A DNA stretch of 64,000 nucleotides from Protonemura montana (Eukaryota; Arthropoda; Insecta; Plecoptera; Nemouridae). Under the pieces are notes generated by a model, which searched no databases, had not been told where the DNA came from, and worked only from the letters and a program-made list of their open reading frames with translations. Where the stretch lies: assembly GCA_947568835.1 (NCBI GenBank), contig OX387605.1:12404418-12468417 (forward strand), read 5' to 3'. How positions within the stretch are numbered: position 1 is the first letter of the stretch; each line of letters starts with the position of its first letter. Below, one piece after another: positions 1-10,998 of this stretch. Made by a program: the position numbers and the translations under genes.

Positions 1-112
1 AAAAAAAAATAAAATAAAAAATTTAAATATAACGACAACATGAGGTGTTCTCAAATTTGCAAAGGAGGTACTCTGGCAACACGAGCTGAGTGGTTTCTTT
101 TGATTATCTCAC

Positions 113-130
113 CCTGTCTTCGTTCCAGAG
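113..130 (-). CDS. candidate 18-nt microexon of the left minus-strand gene
   Basis: On the minus strand a pyrimidine-rich acceptor (ggaattcccttcgtcag) is followed by 18 nt and then the donor AGG|GTGAGA. Read with one leading base, the codons are Ser-Gly-Thr-Lys-Thr plus two trailing bases, so the exon is phase 2 in and phase 2 out. This fits the outgoing phase of the candidate exon at 2242-2295, whose two last bases plus this first base give Pro. Both splice sites are good, but the exon is too short to show coding bias by itself and rests on the chain it belongs to. The gene would continue left, off the window. A longer minus-strand reading frame also runs through here and stops inside the donor, so an unspliced ORF is the alternative. 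No family is recognised. Confidence 0.3.
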
Positions 131-2241
131 CTGACGAAGGGAATTCCAAATAGCAGACTGGCCATACATTCAACAATGGGCCCCGTCTTGCAAACATATC
201 CGACACGCGAATGAGATTTTATGCTCCGGGAAGCGACCACAATGGCGCGCATTCTTCCTGGTGCTACCATCCGCTGGACCTGGTCGGATTGAGACCAGGG
301 GCCGGGAACGCTTTCACAACGCAAAGATTGCTGCTGGCTTAAATGTACCGTGAACTATGTTTCCACGATTTGGAAAACACTGTCTTGTTCGATGAAAGAA
401 GTGAAGTTCATGGAAAAGAATCAAGATGCAGCTCGTCTCTGGACTTGCATTACAAAAATCGTTTTCGCACGTCTGGAAAGCAAGGTGGTACATGGGGAAA
501 CGGTGCGCGATTGCTATAAAAGGCGACGTCTGAGCCGAGATATTCCAGTGAAAATGACTGTTTGATGTCGGTTAGAGGGTAGTACATATGCTGGCAGATT
601 TCAGCGCTTAACCAGAAGCACAATTAGGAAAGAGAAACCCCGCGATTCGGCGATGATGAGCGATGTCAGAAAGAGATGCCGAGGTGATTTAATGGTTTTA
701 GGAAAGGGAGTGCGAGAGAGAAAGAGAAAGCGAGTCGTGATTATCGGTAAGTAATTACCCGAAAAGAGCGGATTTCCCTCGTCAACTTTTCCTGCAGCAA
801 GCGCAGAGTCGGAAAAACTCGTTCAAAAGTGCGAAAAAAAATTGTGACATTGGATTAAAACTTTTCAAAAAAAACAGTAAAATCTGACTTGCGCCATGTA
901 GTGGGTATTGATCCCTTCAAAGTCGAGTTTTATCTAGCTCGCAAAGAGTATTTTAAAATTCAACTCGAAATGACCAGTAAAGCTGGCTTACTGGAAAAGT
1001 TATAAAACCCACAATCATATAATTTTCCTTGCACAATAATAGCATGAGAAACAAAATCCTTGCAAATGTATCAGCTCATACAGAAGCTGAGGGCGGTGGC
1101 GGCGACGGCGCCTGCGGGGAGGCCAACACCCCTTCGAACCAAACGAAGGTGCACGGGTCCATGAAATGCAAGCAAAGAAGTCGGAACAGTTCGATCTGAA
1201 ATTTATGTGCATTCTCGATACGGTGTGTTTAGTGCAAGCACACGTCCAAGGCGCTTATCTCGGCCTCGACGCCCGAAGTCCGACGCCCAGCGTCGCGGCG
1301 GCCCGCGCAATGCAGCAGGGCGTCGGGATCGTTCCGCCTTTCGCGGCCCTAATGTATTACCGTAAGCCCGTTCCACTTCCAAGCACCGTGCCACTCTACA
1401 CAGCCCAACTCCTGGTCATAGACCGTATTTTGCTATTGTGTACCCATCGTATTACAATATGTATTGTAATTTGTATTGTAAATTGTATTGCACAGATAAT
1501 CAGCTTATGTGAAGATACCTATACGCATGACATATAATTACATGTTGGAATTTAATTTAATGCAACGCGAGTGGGTTCATGCTAACGGCCAAAGGTAAGC
1601 CCGAAAGTTCGGGGCAAACGGCGTTCATCCCTGCACATTTATAGATATGTCTGATGATGAACACATAATCCCGGTCTTTTGATTGATGGATCGTAATAAT
1701 AGGCGCGTTAAGTATCGGAATGGAAAAAAAAGGCGAAAACAGTCGCCGAGATAAAACGGTGCGGACGTAATGCTGGTCGGTTTCGACGAATCGTCCGGCC
1801 GCACTGTCGGGCACATTGAATGCATCGACAGTGCAGTGTCACGTGCTAATCCGGCGGCGATCGGACCGATTCGGATCGATCAAAGCGACGCGTTACGTCA
1901 TGGATCACGGAATCAATCAGCTGCGGACGGTTTCAATGCGACAGATAAGCCCATTCGGTGCGTGTTTCTGTTTCCACCTATTTATGTGCGCGAATTCCCG
2001 GCGACACTTTTGAGTGATCTGATCAGTTTTCAAAGCGATCCGCGGCTGTCAATAGTCTTTGGGCTTTCGATAAATAATCCCATTCGAAATTTACAGCTCC
2101 TGCACATTTTTTTCTATTGAACAAGAAAACTGACACTGTGAAAACTTGCCAGCTTATCTGGTATAATGAGGGGAATCATTAAGAAAGAGATACATTCTCC
2201 CAAAACTTTTCCGTTCTCTCTCCGGGGAGTCGCATCCTTAC
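131..2241 (-). other. presumed intron between the exons at 2242 and 113
   Basis: If the minus-strand gene model is right this is its shortest intron, 2.1 kb. It contains a CpG-rich patch (1080-1360) in which a plus-strand exon-like segment is described separately, and a purine-rich stretch at 702-746 ending in a plus-strand donor (GTAAGT at 747). A short direct repeat of about 12 bases occurs at 1458-1494. Nothing else is recognised. Confidence 0.3.
1233..1361 (+). CDS. possible plus-strand exon in a CpG-rich patch (uncertain)
   Basis: The acceptor cggtgtgtttag and the donor TACC|GTAAGC bracket 129 nt. With two leading bases and one trailing base the reading has 42 codons, including AHVQGAYLGLDARSPTPSV and GVGIVPPFAALMYY. 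About 43 percent of codons begin with G and about 70 percent end in G or C. Against it, the segment lies inside the presumed intron of the minus-strand gene and the whole patch is CpG-rich. It would have to be a nested gene or a chance reading. I give it low weight and recognise no family. Confidence 0.18.
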
Positions 2242-2295
2242 GGCGCGTCAAGAGCTCCCGTCGACATACCCTTCTTATTCCACACGACAGCGTCC
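2242..2295 (-). CDS. candidate 54-nt internal exon of the left minus-strand gene
   Basis: The acceptor tttccgctgctag precedes 54 nt that end in CC|GTAAGG on the minus strand. With one leading base the exon encodes DAVVWNKKGMSTGALDA plus two bases (phase 2 in, phase 2 out). Fourteen of 17 codons start with a purine and nine start with G, which is typical of coding DNA. The first forward frame hits a stop after six codons; a second frame stays open. The leading G completes a Gly codon with the two bases left by the exon at 10965-10998, and the trailing CC continues into the microexon at 113-130. The donor has C rather than G at its last exon position, so it is the weakest site of the chain. No domain is recognised. 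Confidence 0.4.
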
Positions 2296-2791
2296 CTAGC
2301 AGCGGAAACCAAACGCACTAACCGACCCCACACAACTTTTATTACAACTGCAGCTCAGCTACTTCATAAAATGTACAATCAATTTGTTAGCAAGTGCAGG
2401 TTATCGCTAAATCTGGCTCTCTCTGGTCGTTCCCTTCAACGCCTTCTTCGTCTCCTAATCCACGCACGAGTTCGGCTGGAGCGCTATTCAATAGTTACTA
2501 GTGGAGAGTACGTGACATCGGAGCGAAATCGGCGTACACTTCGCAAGGGGCTCCCAAGAAATAATCAACAAAGGAGCGGGATTAGCACAACTTCGATAAA
2601 ATATATCGCTGCGTTTATATGCGATCGCGCGATTTATGTCCCTACGATAGTTCGATATTACTTCAGTTCGTTACATTCTGATTGTAACAGCTGTGATCGT
2701 AACTCGGAGACGAGTTTATTCTCTCTCTTTTAAATAAGAACCGGCATTCAAAGAATTGCACGTTGGGGGTGTATGAGGTAGGGAGTGAGGA

Positions 2792-2811
2792 GGGGGGGGG
2801 GGGGGGGGGGG
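2792..2811. repeat. poly-G run of 20
   Basis: A run of 20 G in a G-rich context (more G runs follow at 2813-2818). It is a potential G-quadruplex former and a site of likely length polymorphism or assembly error. Confidence 0.95.
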
Positions 2812-4695
2812 AGGGGGGTTGGCGTGGTGCAAAGGGCACATCAATTAGTTGCCCGCTCTGCGACATCGGACCCAGAGTTTTGCTAATGAGGCGAATCGGC
2901 AGAGATCCGATGACGGATCCAAGATCAAAAAGGTGCATGCTCGTCTGTACTACGGTACACGCAACTGGATTTTATTGCTCTCTTGATGATGAACGCCATG
3001 GCTTTGTTTCCGTCTTCGACTAGCAGACATGTAATACCCTTATTGACGGAGTATCGCTACACGTAATTTGCCCTGCGAAGACTAAATCAAGGAGGCCGGT
3101 GATGTTTCACCCTTGTGCGCCCTTTGCTCCCCCTGTCCTCCCGGTGCGAACCCTCTTCGTGTGCCCAGCGATGAAGCTGTGGCGGGGACCGGGGGAGGAG
3201 GGGTTTGGATTTTGGACAGGCTCCAAGCGAGCCCACTTTGGGTAAAAACATACGCTTTCGCAAAGTAGTGCTAGCAATGTTGAACCCGTGCATCGTTGCT
3301 GCTGTCTAGGTCACTTCTCTCAAGTCGATGCAAAACGAATCAACAGCTTGGAACTCGGTTGCCCATAATGCAGACGCTTGAATCGTGTGATCATGTCTGC
3401 ATCGCGGTGAGCCGGCGTCTGCCGGGACAAGGCTCAGTGCAGTCAGCTCGAGAAATGTAATCAAAATCTATGAGACAACTTAAATGCCAAATCATACACA
3501 GTTAGTACATTAATGCTGGAATTAATGCCGTCGAAGAACATCAGACATGGAAATGCATTTAATTACGGGGGGAATAAATGGTGACTATATCTGGGGCATG
3601 GTTTAGACCTCGTGACGGATTTCTCTATGCTTCCGTGCGAGATGGCTATCTGATAATTTGCGCTTCTGTCACATCAGATCATAGACGCAATATTGCTGCA
3701 CGTGGCATGGTGGTTTCGGGCTGTACACCGTCCACAACTAACTAGCTTATGAATTATTTAATACTTCAACGGCGTCACTGCAATAACAATGCACATCGAG
3801 TGCATAATGCAATGTTTGCATTTATGGAAAAACGCCCCCGGCGTCACTTTAGTGCATGCTCATTTTCAAGTGCGACAAACAAAATGCAGAAAACAATCAG
3901 CTTTGTTGTACCGTGCGGAGAGGGAAACAGAGGAAAAACAGACGGAAACGTGAAAACACGGAAAAACAAAAACTTTCAGAAAAACATTGAATGAACTTAT
4001 TGTGTTTTTTTAAACGTTTTCCGGTGCACCCCTTCGTCACGCTGCGATGTGGCCGTCGGACGCAGACCTGGAGTTATGGTATTAGCGATGGCCGTCCATC
4101 AGGCGAGCGTCCGCATCCTGTGCTACCAAGGGGCGCCGGCGTCGCGACGCCCAGGTGAACCGACGCCACCGTGTAATTGGAGTCGAGCCCTTGTCCCCGC
4201 AAAGTTTACGCAACGAAATTTATCGGCGACTTCGCAGCGAGAGATTTTCCCGCGCTCAAAGTATTACTATATCGTCGTCGACCTCCACCACGTGTATGCC
4301 TATATATCCAAGGGACGCTTGCCGGAATGCAATTTTTGCGAATTATTACTCACGTTGTCCGGCGCTTTTTTGCGGGCTGGTATGCAGAGTCGAGTTTTGG
4401 ACCGCGGCCAGCTAGGCAAGACAGTTTTAGTGTAATGCACTTCCAGCTGCTCTCTCATTCATGAAATCCATGGCGATGGAAATGTCGAGCATCCTGAACC
4501 AGGGGTAAAAACACTGGATGAGATACCCAAATAAAACCACCGCGCGCTTCCTACCCGGCCTCGGCTATTGGCAATCGCCCCCCGTACATGTTGTTGGATC
4601 TGCCGCGAATTGATAAATTGTCTCGGAAATTTTCTATAACACAGACGCGCCGCTGGCAATTCGTTTTCGGGCGGCGCCACGCCGATCGTGTCACA

Positions 4696-4752
4696 TTTTA
4701 GACGCCGAACGCATTTCTGGACGCCGCACTTTCGACGTCATTTCAGACGTCG
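4696..4752 (+). promoter_or_regulatory. cluster of three ATTTYNGACGYCG words
   Basis: Three related words follow each other: attttagacgccg (4696-4708), atttctggacgccg (4713-4726) and atttcagacgtcg (4740-4752), with a further ttcgacgtc between the last two. Such spaced similar words could be a homotypic binding-site cluster or a decayed tandem repeat. No known factor is assigned. Confidence 0.3.
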
Positions 4753-4959
4753 CGCTAGGCTCTTCAAACAAAACTACCTCTCTCGCGTGTGCCTTTACAA
4801 AACTATAAATGTGAAGACCCGCGCGGTTATTGTTCACGAAAATATATTGTTTGCAGCGCGTACAGCTCTCTATAGCTTCGTCTCTTGCTTTTCTCGTGTC
4901 CCGGATTTATTTATACCAACCCACCCACACCTTCCAGCTTCCCGCCCACCCACCCACTG

Positions 4960-5465
4960 CCCCTAGATCCATGGGCAATTCTTTTGGTCGACCTCCTGAT
5001 AGTCTACTCGCCAAAATTGGCCGCTGCAGCGTGTTTATATGGCGCTTGGTCCGTCCGCTCCCTGGGGCCTCGACGGGAGGGCACTTACATGATTCTTTGC
5101 CCCGGACCTGGCCGGCCGGCCCGAGGGACGCGGGGTGACGGGGGCGGCATGGGAAGGGTGAAGAGGGTGAAAACGCATGGACAGCGATCTCGGTTGCAGC
5201 CTCGACTCGGACCCGTAGCTCGGCGATCGCTGATTCGACCGGGAGACAAACATCCTCGGAGTAATTTGCTTGTTTTTTCGTCCACGACAGCAGGACCAGA
5301 CGAGCTGCCTCGGTCGAGCGAACGTCAAGTAATAAATGAGCGCCGAGAGTCGGGCCGAAGTGGCCACGACGCCGCTGACTCACGACCCCCGCGTCTTGGG
5401 GATGACGGCTACCTCTTCGCGGTCGTGGCTCGCCCCCCCCCCCCCCCTCCCCCCATTCCGCCACC
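4960..5465. other. CpG-rich block, open in several frames on both strands
   Basis: The block is rich in CpG and in GGCC/CCGG words. It holds a 195-codon plus-strand frame (4885-5472) and a 185-codon minus-strand frame (4907-5464) over almost the same bases. Long frames on both strands at once point to stop-poor base composition. The plus-strand frame ends in a proline run made by the C homopolymer at 5433-5447. It could be a CpG-rich promoter or regulatory island. A minus-strand GTAAGT donor lies at about 5085-5090 without a convincing exon. Confidence 0.5.
5433..5447. repeat. poly-C run of 15
   Basis: Fifteen C in a row, followed by TCCCCCC. It is one of several long C or G homopolymers in the window. 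Confidence 0.95.
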
Positions 5466-6398
5466 CAATTAACTGCGCCGCGAGGTCGAGCTGACCAGAT
5501 TGGTTGGTTATAATGGTGAACGAGAGTAGGTGTGTGATTGTTAGGATTTCCTCAACTGCTGAAGAGCATTAAGTACAAAAAAAAAGGATAGGCGTAGAAA
5601 CTGCGATTTCTTTCGAGAGATCAACTCAATCGTTCCTATAGGTAAGCAAAATTGCAGGAGATGAGCGTGTTTTGCCGAGGCAATCTCAAAGTTGGGGATT
5701 GATTGAGCAGTACGCAGCCGTCGGAAAGTTTTTAACTGATAGTAATAGGTCCATTTCGTGTAGACGCCACCGCGCCAGTTGAAAAACTGTTCTTTATGGG
5801 GCAATAAATTCTGTTTTGAATCCTAGTTGGACACTTGTAACAAGTTGTCGTTGTCAAAAACTAGGTGAACTAGCTCAAAGAACTATAATCGAGTTACTAT
5901 GTCGCTGAGGAAACGTCGTCATTTTGATTTTTCAAAATAAATTCTTGCGGAAAAAAACTCTGATGAAATGAGGCGGATCACAATTTACTGTGACGACTCG
6001 AAGGGTGACAAACTTATTGCACCTCATCATTTCCATGCACAAAAGACAAACTAATAATGTACAGTTCTATAAGCATCCAGCAATTCAGCAAACGAGGCGT
6101 TGCAACGTGAGCAGCAACCTTTGCGCATCAGGACGGCGTTCTGTTCAACGCCTGGCGCTAGCTTTACAGAACGGTGACATCGACGGTGAAGCCGACGCCG
6201 ACGACCGGCATCGAACTGATTGTGTATTCGAGTAGTGTGCGACGGCTAGTTTGGCACATCGAGACATTACAGACACGTAGGCTAGCTCGGCGCTGCTAGG
6301 CGTGCCACCTTCACAGAAAGGAGGACCCTTTGAGGCGGAATATTTTATTTCCCTCGGCGACACGGTCAACACACAGTCCTTATTTTTCTGTTCTGTTT

Positions 6399-6403
<5 letters not shown>

Positions 6404-6436
<33 letters not shown>

Positions 6437-6448
6437 GTGTGTGTGTGT
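6404..6448. repeat. compound (TA)n(GT)n microsatellite
   Basis: About 14 TA units run directly into about 7 GT units, followed by an imperfect TGTG tail to about 6465. Confidence 0.95.
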
Positions 6449-7146
6449 TTGTATGTGTGGTGTGTACCTGTTTTTTTTTCCTGTTCCTCGTTGGACCTAG
6501 TCAACGGTGTCCCACATTTACTGCAGATCCGGAAAAAACTTGTTACCCACAAAACAAAATAGCCGCCACTGATCCCGGATTATGTAAATAGATGATAAAA
6601 GTTGAGCTAGTTACATTAAACGATCAAAGCTGCATGTTTAAATTAAAAGCTTGTGTGTTGTAAAAGTTGGGGGCTGCAACTTCTAATGACTAACAAAGTA
6701 AGCAAAAACAGTACACCAGATTTCCAGTGAGCCAAATAGCTATTTACTATCACTCGAGTCAAAAGGAGACTTCTCTCAGCCGCTCTCAGATTTTACTCAT
6801 AAAACAGCCCTTAATTTTCGTGCATGCTTCGCGGTGAAGATTTTGAATAAATCATGTTTATTATAACGAAACAATTTCAGCAAACTGTGATCACCAAGAG
6901 CACTTGAGGTAATCCTGTTTACGACGCAATTCTGCAGCGGCAAGCTGCGCGTTCAGACGCGGCCTTCTAAGGGATGTTTGGCTGAGACTCAACCTGCATC
7001 TGGCGGATGGTGGTACCTAATCCTTGCGGTGGCAGGGCGGCTAATGAGTGTCGCCCTAATTTCGAATGACCGCAGCCTCCTGGGAAGGACTTTTCGTGAC
7101 CCACATGCGAAATCTTGCCGCCGGTGTGAGTCGTAGATCCGCACGG

Positions 7147-7492
7147 TGGAGGTGCCAGGTGTAAGCTTGAAAAGCTTTACTCTGGTGCAATGCGATAAGG
7201 AGATAACGGTGGTAATGAGGCGGTATTAATGCTAAATATGACTCTTACTTTCTTGATATCATAGGTTGCAGGGATGGAGGTGCCAGTTTTAAGCATACAC
7301 TTTAGTAATACGCATAACTCTGTAGTTTTTAACAGGAACTGAAAATTAAATTAAGATGCACTGGATTATCAGCTTCAGTCACGAGCATTAATGATACTTG
7401 TGTCTGGCATTAGGTCTTTGCATTCGCCGTACCTTTCTAAGCCCTCTAGAAACCATAAAAGCACGACGTTTATGTTTCTGTGTGGAGGTGCC
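7147..7492. repeat. three spaced copies of TGGAGGTGCC
   Basis: The 10-mer occurs at 7147-7156, 7275-7284 and 7483-7492. After the first two copies the sequence stays partly similar (CAG..GTAAGC and CAG..TTAAGC, then a TTTA or TTAC word). This looks like an old, diverged tandem repeat with a unit of roughly 130-200 bases. A fourth copy lies at 37281-37290, at the head of the diverged array there. Confidence 0.4.
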
Positions 7493-10400
7493 GAGTAGCT
7501 GTCAAGTGCTCTGCTGGTTATTTGACTTGCAACCGATTTGGGTTTGCCCTGTCAGACAAAATGTGTTATAAAACGCTAAAATCCAACGAACCCCTTCCCT
7601 CTGATCATGAATAACCATTTACAAGCTTAAAAACGTACAGCGCCAACCCTTTAGAGACTTGAATTATTTGTATTCGAAAAAATAGCAAACGTTCATAATA
7701 GAGGAATATTTTTTTATTAATTTTATCCACAGGCGTGTGTTTTTGGCACAGTAAAACAAATTTGGTCCCTTGATCAAACTAAACTCTAGTTTTTTTTTAT
7801 TTTCTATGCCCAAAATAAACCGAATCGCTGAAGCAAGCTTTTCCCATTGACACAGGCTTATGGTAATCTCGGGTTCCAGTGCACTCGCACAGGCTGCCAC
7901 CGACCTGGCCATGGCCCGCGTAATGGTCTGTAGAGGATAATTATTGAAGGCAAAGCTCGGGTAAAAATTCTCATTCACATTTCGCGTACACATACATACA
8001 CACACATACGAGATAATTCGATAAAATGGTCAGCTTTTGGAGCCATTTCAATGACCATTACCATACGATAGAGCAGTGAAACATTTCGCTTATATCGCAA
8101 ATCCCCGAGAGAAGCTTGTATAATAGAAAATAAAATACAGACGTCTAACTCTCGAAATTGAATATTTCCTTCGCCCATGCTTCAGCTCGTTTGCAATTCG
8201 CTGGCTGATTATGCACGTTACATGGCGCCACGATCGGCCGGGACCTGGCGAAACGAGGTTAAACCTGGAAATATTGCTGACCAGGCACAAAAAAAAAATC
8301 ATAAATACAAACACACATACACACATAAACAGCGTTGCGGGCCAAAGAGAAAAAAGAGAAATGTTCGACGACTTCTCTTTCGCCCTCTCTGATCTCATTA
8401 CCATGGGTAACGTCGAGAATTGTAATAGACTCAGTTTTGGAAGGACATCGGTGCTCAAAGCGCTCATGGCACCACGCGTTTCCCAGGCCAACTACGTCGA
8501 CCAAAGACAGCGTCCCTCTTCGGGGCGTGGAAAACAAAAATAAATGCATGGAGTGCTCATGATACAGAGAATAATGTGCATCTGCATAGCAGCCAGGATA
8601 GCAGTATGCGTTCTATATCCACGATGTTCACCCACTGTAAACATGGCAAATAAACATGCAGTTTTGTGTCAAAAGTATATAGAGTCGTTGTAGAATTGAT
8701 CACATTTCTGCATGTTATAAGCGATGAATGTTAAGCAGGGGACGAAAATAGTATTATGCAATAAAGTATATTATAGCTGGCAATGTGAAGAATTATAATT
8801 GAAGCAGTGCGCGCTCGCCGGTTCCGCGCTGGCAAAACGTGAGATTAGAACTGGGGAAAATATGGAGACTCGTTGCGGGAATCCGAGAAGACGTTATGCT
8901 TGCACGCTGCTCAAACGAGCAATAAACTAGGAAGTTATTCGTGCAAGACGCTAGTCTTATTAGTTTCCGATTCGCGTCGCAGTCGCGTGACGCGCGTGTC
9001 TCGGAATATAACGATTCGCGACTTAATTAGCAAACTAGGTTGATAATTACTCGCGTTGGAAATATGAGCGATCTCTTTGCACATTGTTCGAATTCTTCCT
9101 CGTTGTTGTGCAAAACGCGAGCTAAGCTCAAGTTCACTCGACGAAACTCGCTGCGGGTGGAATTATAACCGAGAAACGTAGAACCGAATCGTCGTTAACA
9201 ATCATTCCAGGCGAAACCCAAAAATCCAAACTTAAAACGCCGACGAAAATTCTTTTTTCAGCTCTTCGTCTGCAACGCCACGTCCCCCAATAACTTTCAC
9301 ACCAACTATGAAACCGTTTTTGCAGAGAAATTTCTACCAAAGAGTATTCCTTAATCCTGTCGAGTGGTAGCGGAACAAATAGCGTCACACGAACCACGCA
9401 TACAAAAGAGCGCCCCACGGCTCGTTGCATACCTTCGATTCTATGACGGCGTCCACGCGTCGCAAGACGATGCCGTAGCGTCGCGACGTCTGTCACTTAG
9501 CTCTGAGAGTGTGCTGACGTCGATCGTCTCTGATCGGTGTGTGCGCACGAGGGAGTGCGAGCGACGAGTGCTTTTTTCGGTACAAGTCCCGGTACCGGTC
9601 CCTGTCCGTGGCCCGCTAATGCGTGACGTCGTAGTGACAGATGACAGCCGCTTCTCAGAGACGACGCCGCCGCGTCGATGGCACACATTCTTGCACGAGG
9701 ACCGGGGAATAAGAATGAGACATCTCGATTGCTTCAGAAATGAAATTGATATATATACCTAGACGAGATCAAAAACGATGCCCAGGGAAATTTGGACAAT
9801 TTTCCACTAGGACTCTACTTTTCTGTCTTTGATTTCAAATAGAACGCCGACAACTCTTTGTGTATGACAAAAAATATTGGAAATTGCGATATAAAGTGTG
9901 CATTGCCAAAGGGTTTGAATTTTCCCAATTGCAAACAATGATCAGTTTGTTCTCTGGACGGTACGCGATGCGCGGAGAGATTTTAATTAGGATATTGCCT
10001 CGATTTAGAAGTAAATTGCAAACATAGTGCTACCTTCATAGTTCGCAACAACGAACGTTTGTTATTTGATTGACAAATGAATGTTCGATGAACACCAAAA
10101 CACACATTACACTTCAATTCAATCTGAAAGCCCGAAACACGGCGTCGCTAGCGCGCTCTCATGATCTATATTTGCGCCCGGCTTTTGATGAATTTATATC
10201 TCGTCGTCTGTCATGTACTCGGCTCCTGCAGCACATATTCGCCATATACTTTGAGATGATTGTGTTTCCAGAATCTTGCCACCACCGCCACCGCCGACGC
10301 TGCAGGGCGAGGAAACAGCTTCCCGTCCCCAATCTCCGCTGACAAACTGTTCTAAAATGACGGGGCGAGCCATCAACAACGGCGTCTTTCTCATTTCATA

Positions 10401-10964
10401 GCTTCGACAAATCACAGCTGCGTCGCCTTGATTTGACTACAAACGGCCTAATCATGCCCGCGCGTCTGCGCACGGCCGTGGCAGGGATAGAAAACATTGA
10501 CCAAGGCTTGCTGAATGGGCTACACCGTACAACGCGCCCAAACCCTCGACGCTGAGAGCCGGCGAAACAACTCGTGGAAATGCATCGTCCCTTTTAGCAT
10601 AGCGATTATCTAATTTACATAATGCTCGTTGGTGCCTGAGATTACTACATGGAAATATCGTCAGCATCGACCCTAAACACGGAGCCACGGCGTCAAGATA
10701 CGCTACTCCGCTATCCGGGCCGGCCGCGGCTTACAAAACCATATTTTAGTGAGCTCTGCTTTGCAGTGGCAAGCCGCCAGAACTGTATGATCCTGCGAGG
10801 CCAACTGTTTAAATTATCAATCGATTTCTTGTGCCCGTCCCCGACTCATCGTTTCTGTGTCAGGAAGTTTCGAGAATTGGAAGGCGAATTCAACCCGGCC
10901 TCAGGTCATCTGAAATGCACGTAGTAAACCATGGCAGAGCTGCTGCACCTTGCATCGATCTCAC

Positions 10965-10998
10965 CCGGCATTGGCGTTCTCTTCAACAACTATTGCAC
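10965..10998 (-). CDS. candidate 34-nt internal exon of the left minus-strand gene
   Basis: The minus-strand acceptor gacctaattctccag, with a possible CTAAT branch point in it, is followed by 34 nt and the strong donor CGG|GTGAGA. Only one frame is free of stops. It reads AIVVEENANA with two leading and two trailing bases (phase 1 in, phase 2 out). All ten codons begin with a purine. The two leading bases complete an Arg codon with the single base left by the exon at 20297-20398. The trailing GG plus the first base of the exon at 2242-2295 gives Gly. The motif V-x-E-E-N-A resembles the start of a cadherin repeat, but the segment is far too short to assign a domain. Confidence 0.4.

Larger units (their letters stand above)
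2296..10964 (-). other. presumed 8.7-kb intron; no convincing gene
   Basis: This stretch lies between two candidate minus-strand exons. It carries a 20-base G run (2792-2811), a CpG-rich block (about 4960-5465) with a 15-base C run, a compound AT/GT microsatellite (6404-6448), three copies of the 10-mer TGGAGGTGCC (7147-7492) and several CA-rich patches near 7985 and 8310. Open frames inside the CpG block are open on both strands at once and are best explained by base composition. I see no supported gene. Confidence 0.3.

Noticed and set aside
702-746. Purine-rich plus-strand segment ending in GTAAGT
   Set aside because: Low-complexity GAGA sequence makes two frames trivially open and Lys/Glu-rich.
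4885-5472. 195-codon plus-strand open frame and the opposite 185-codon frame
   Set aside because: Both strands are open over the same CpG-rich bases and the plus-strand frame ends in a proline run from a C homopolymer; composition explains it.
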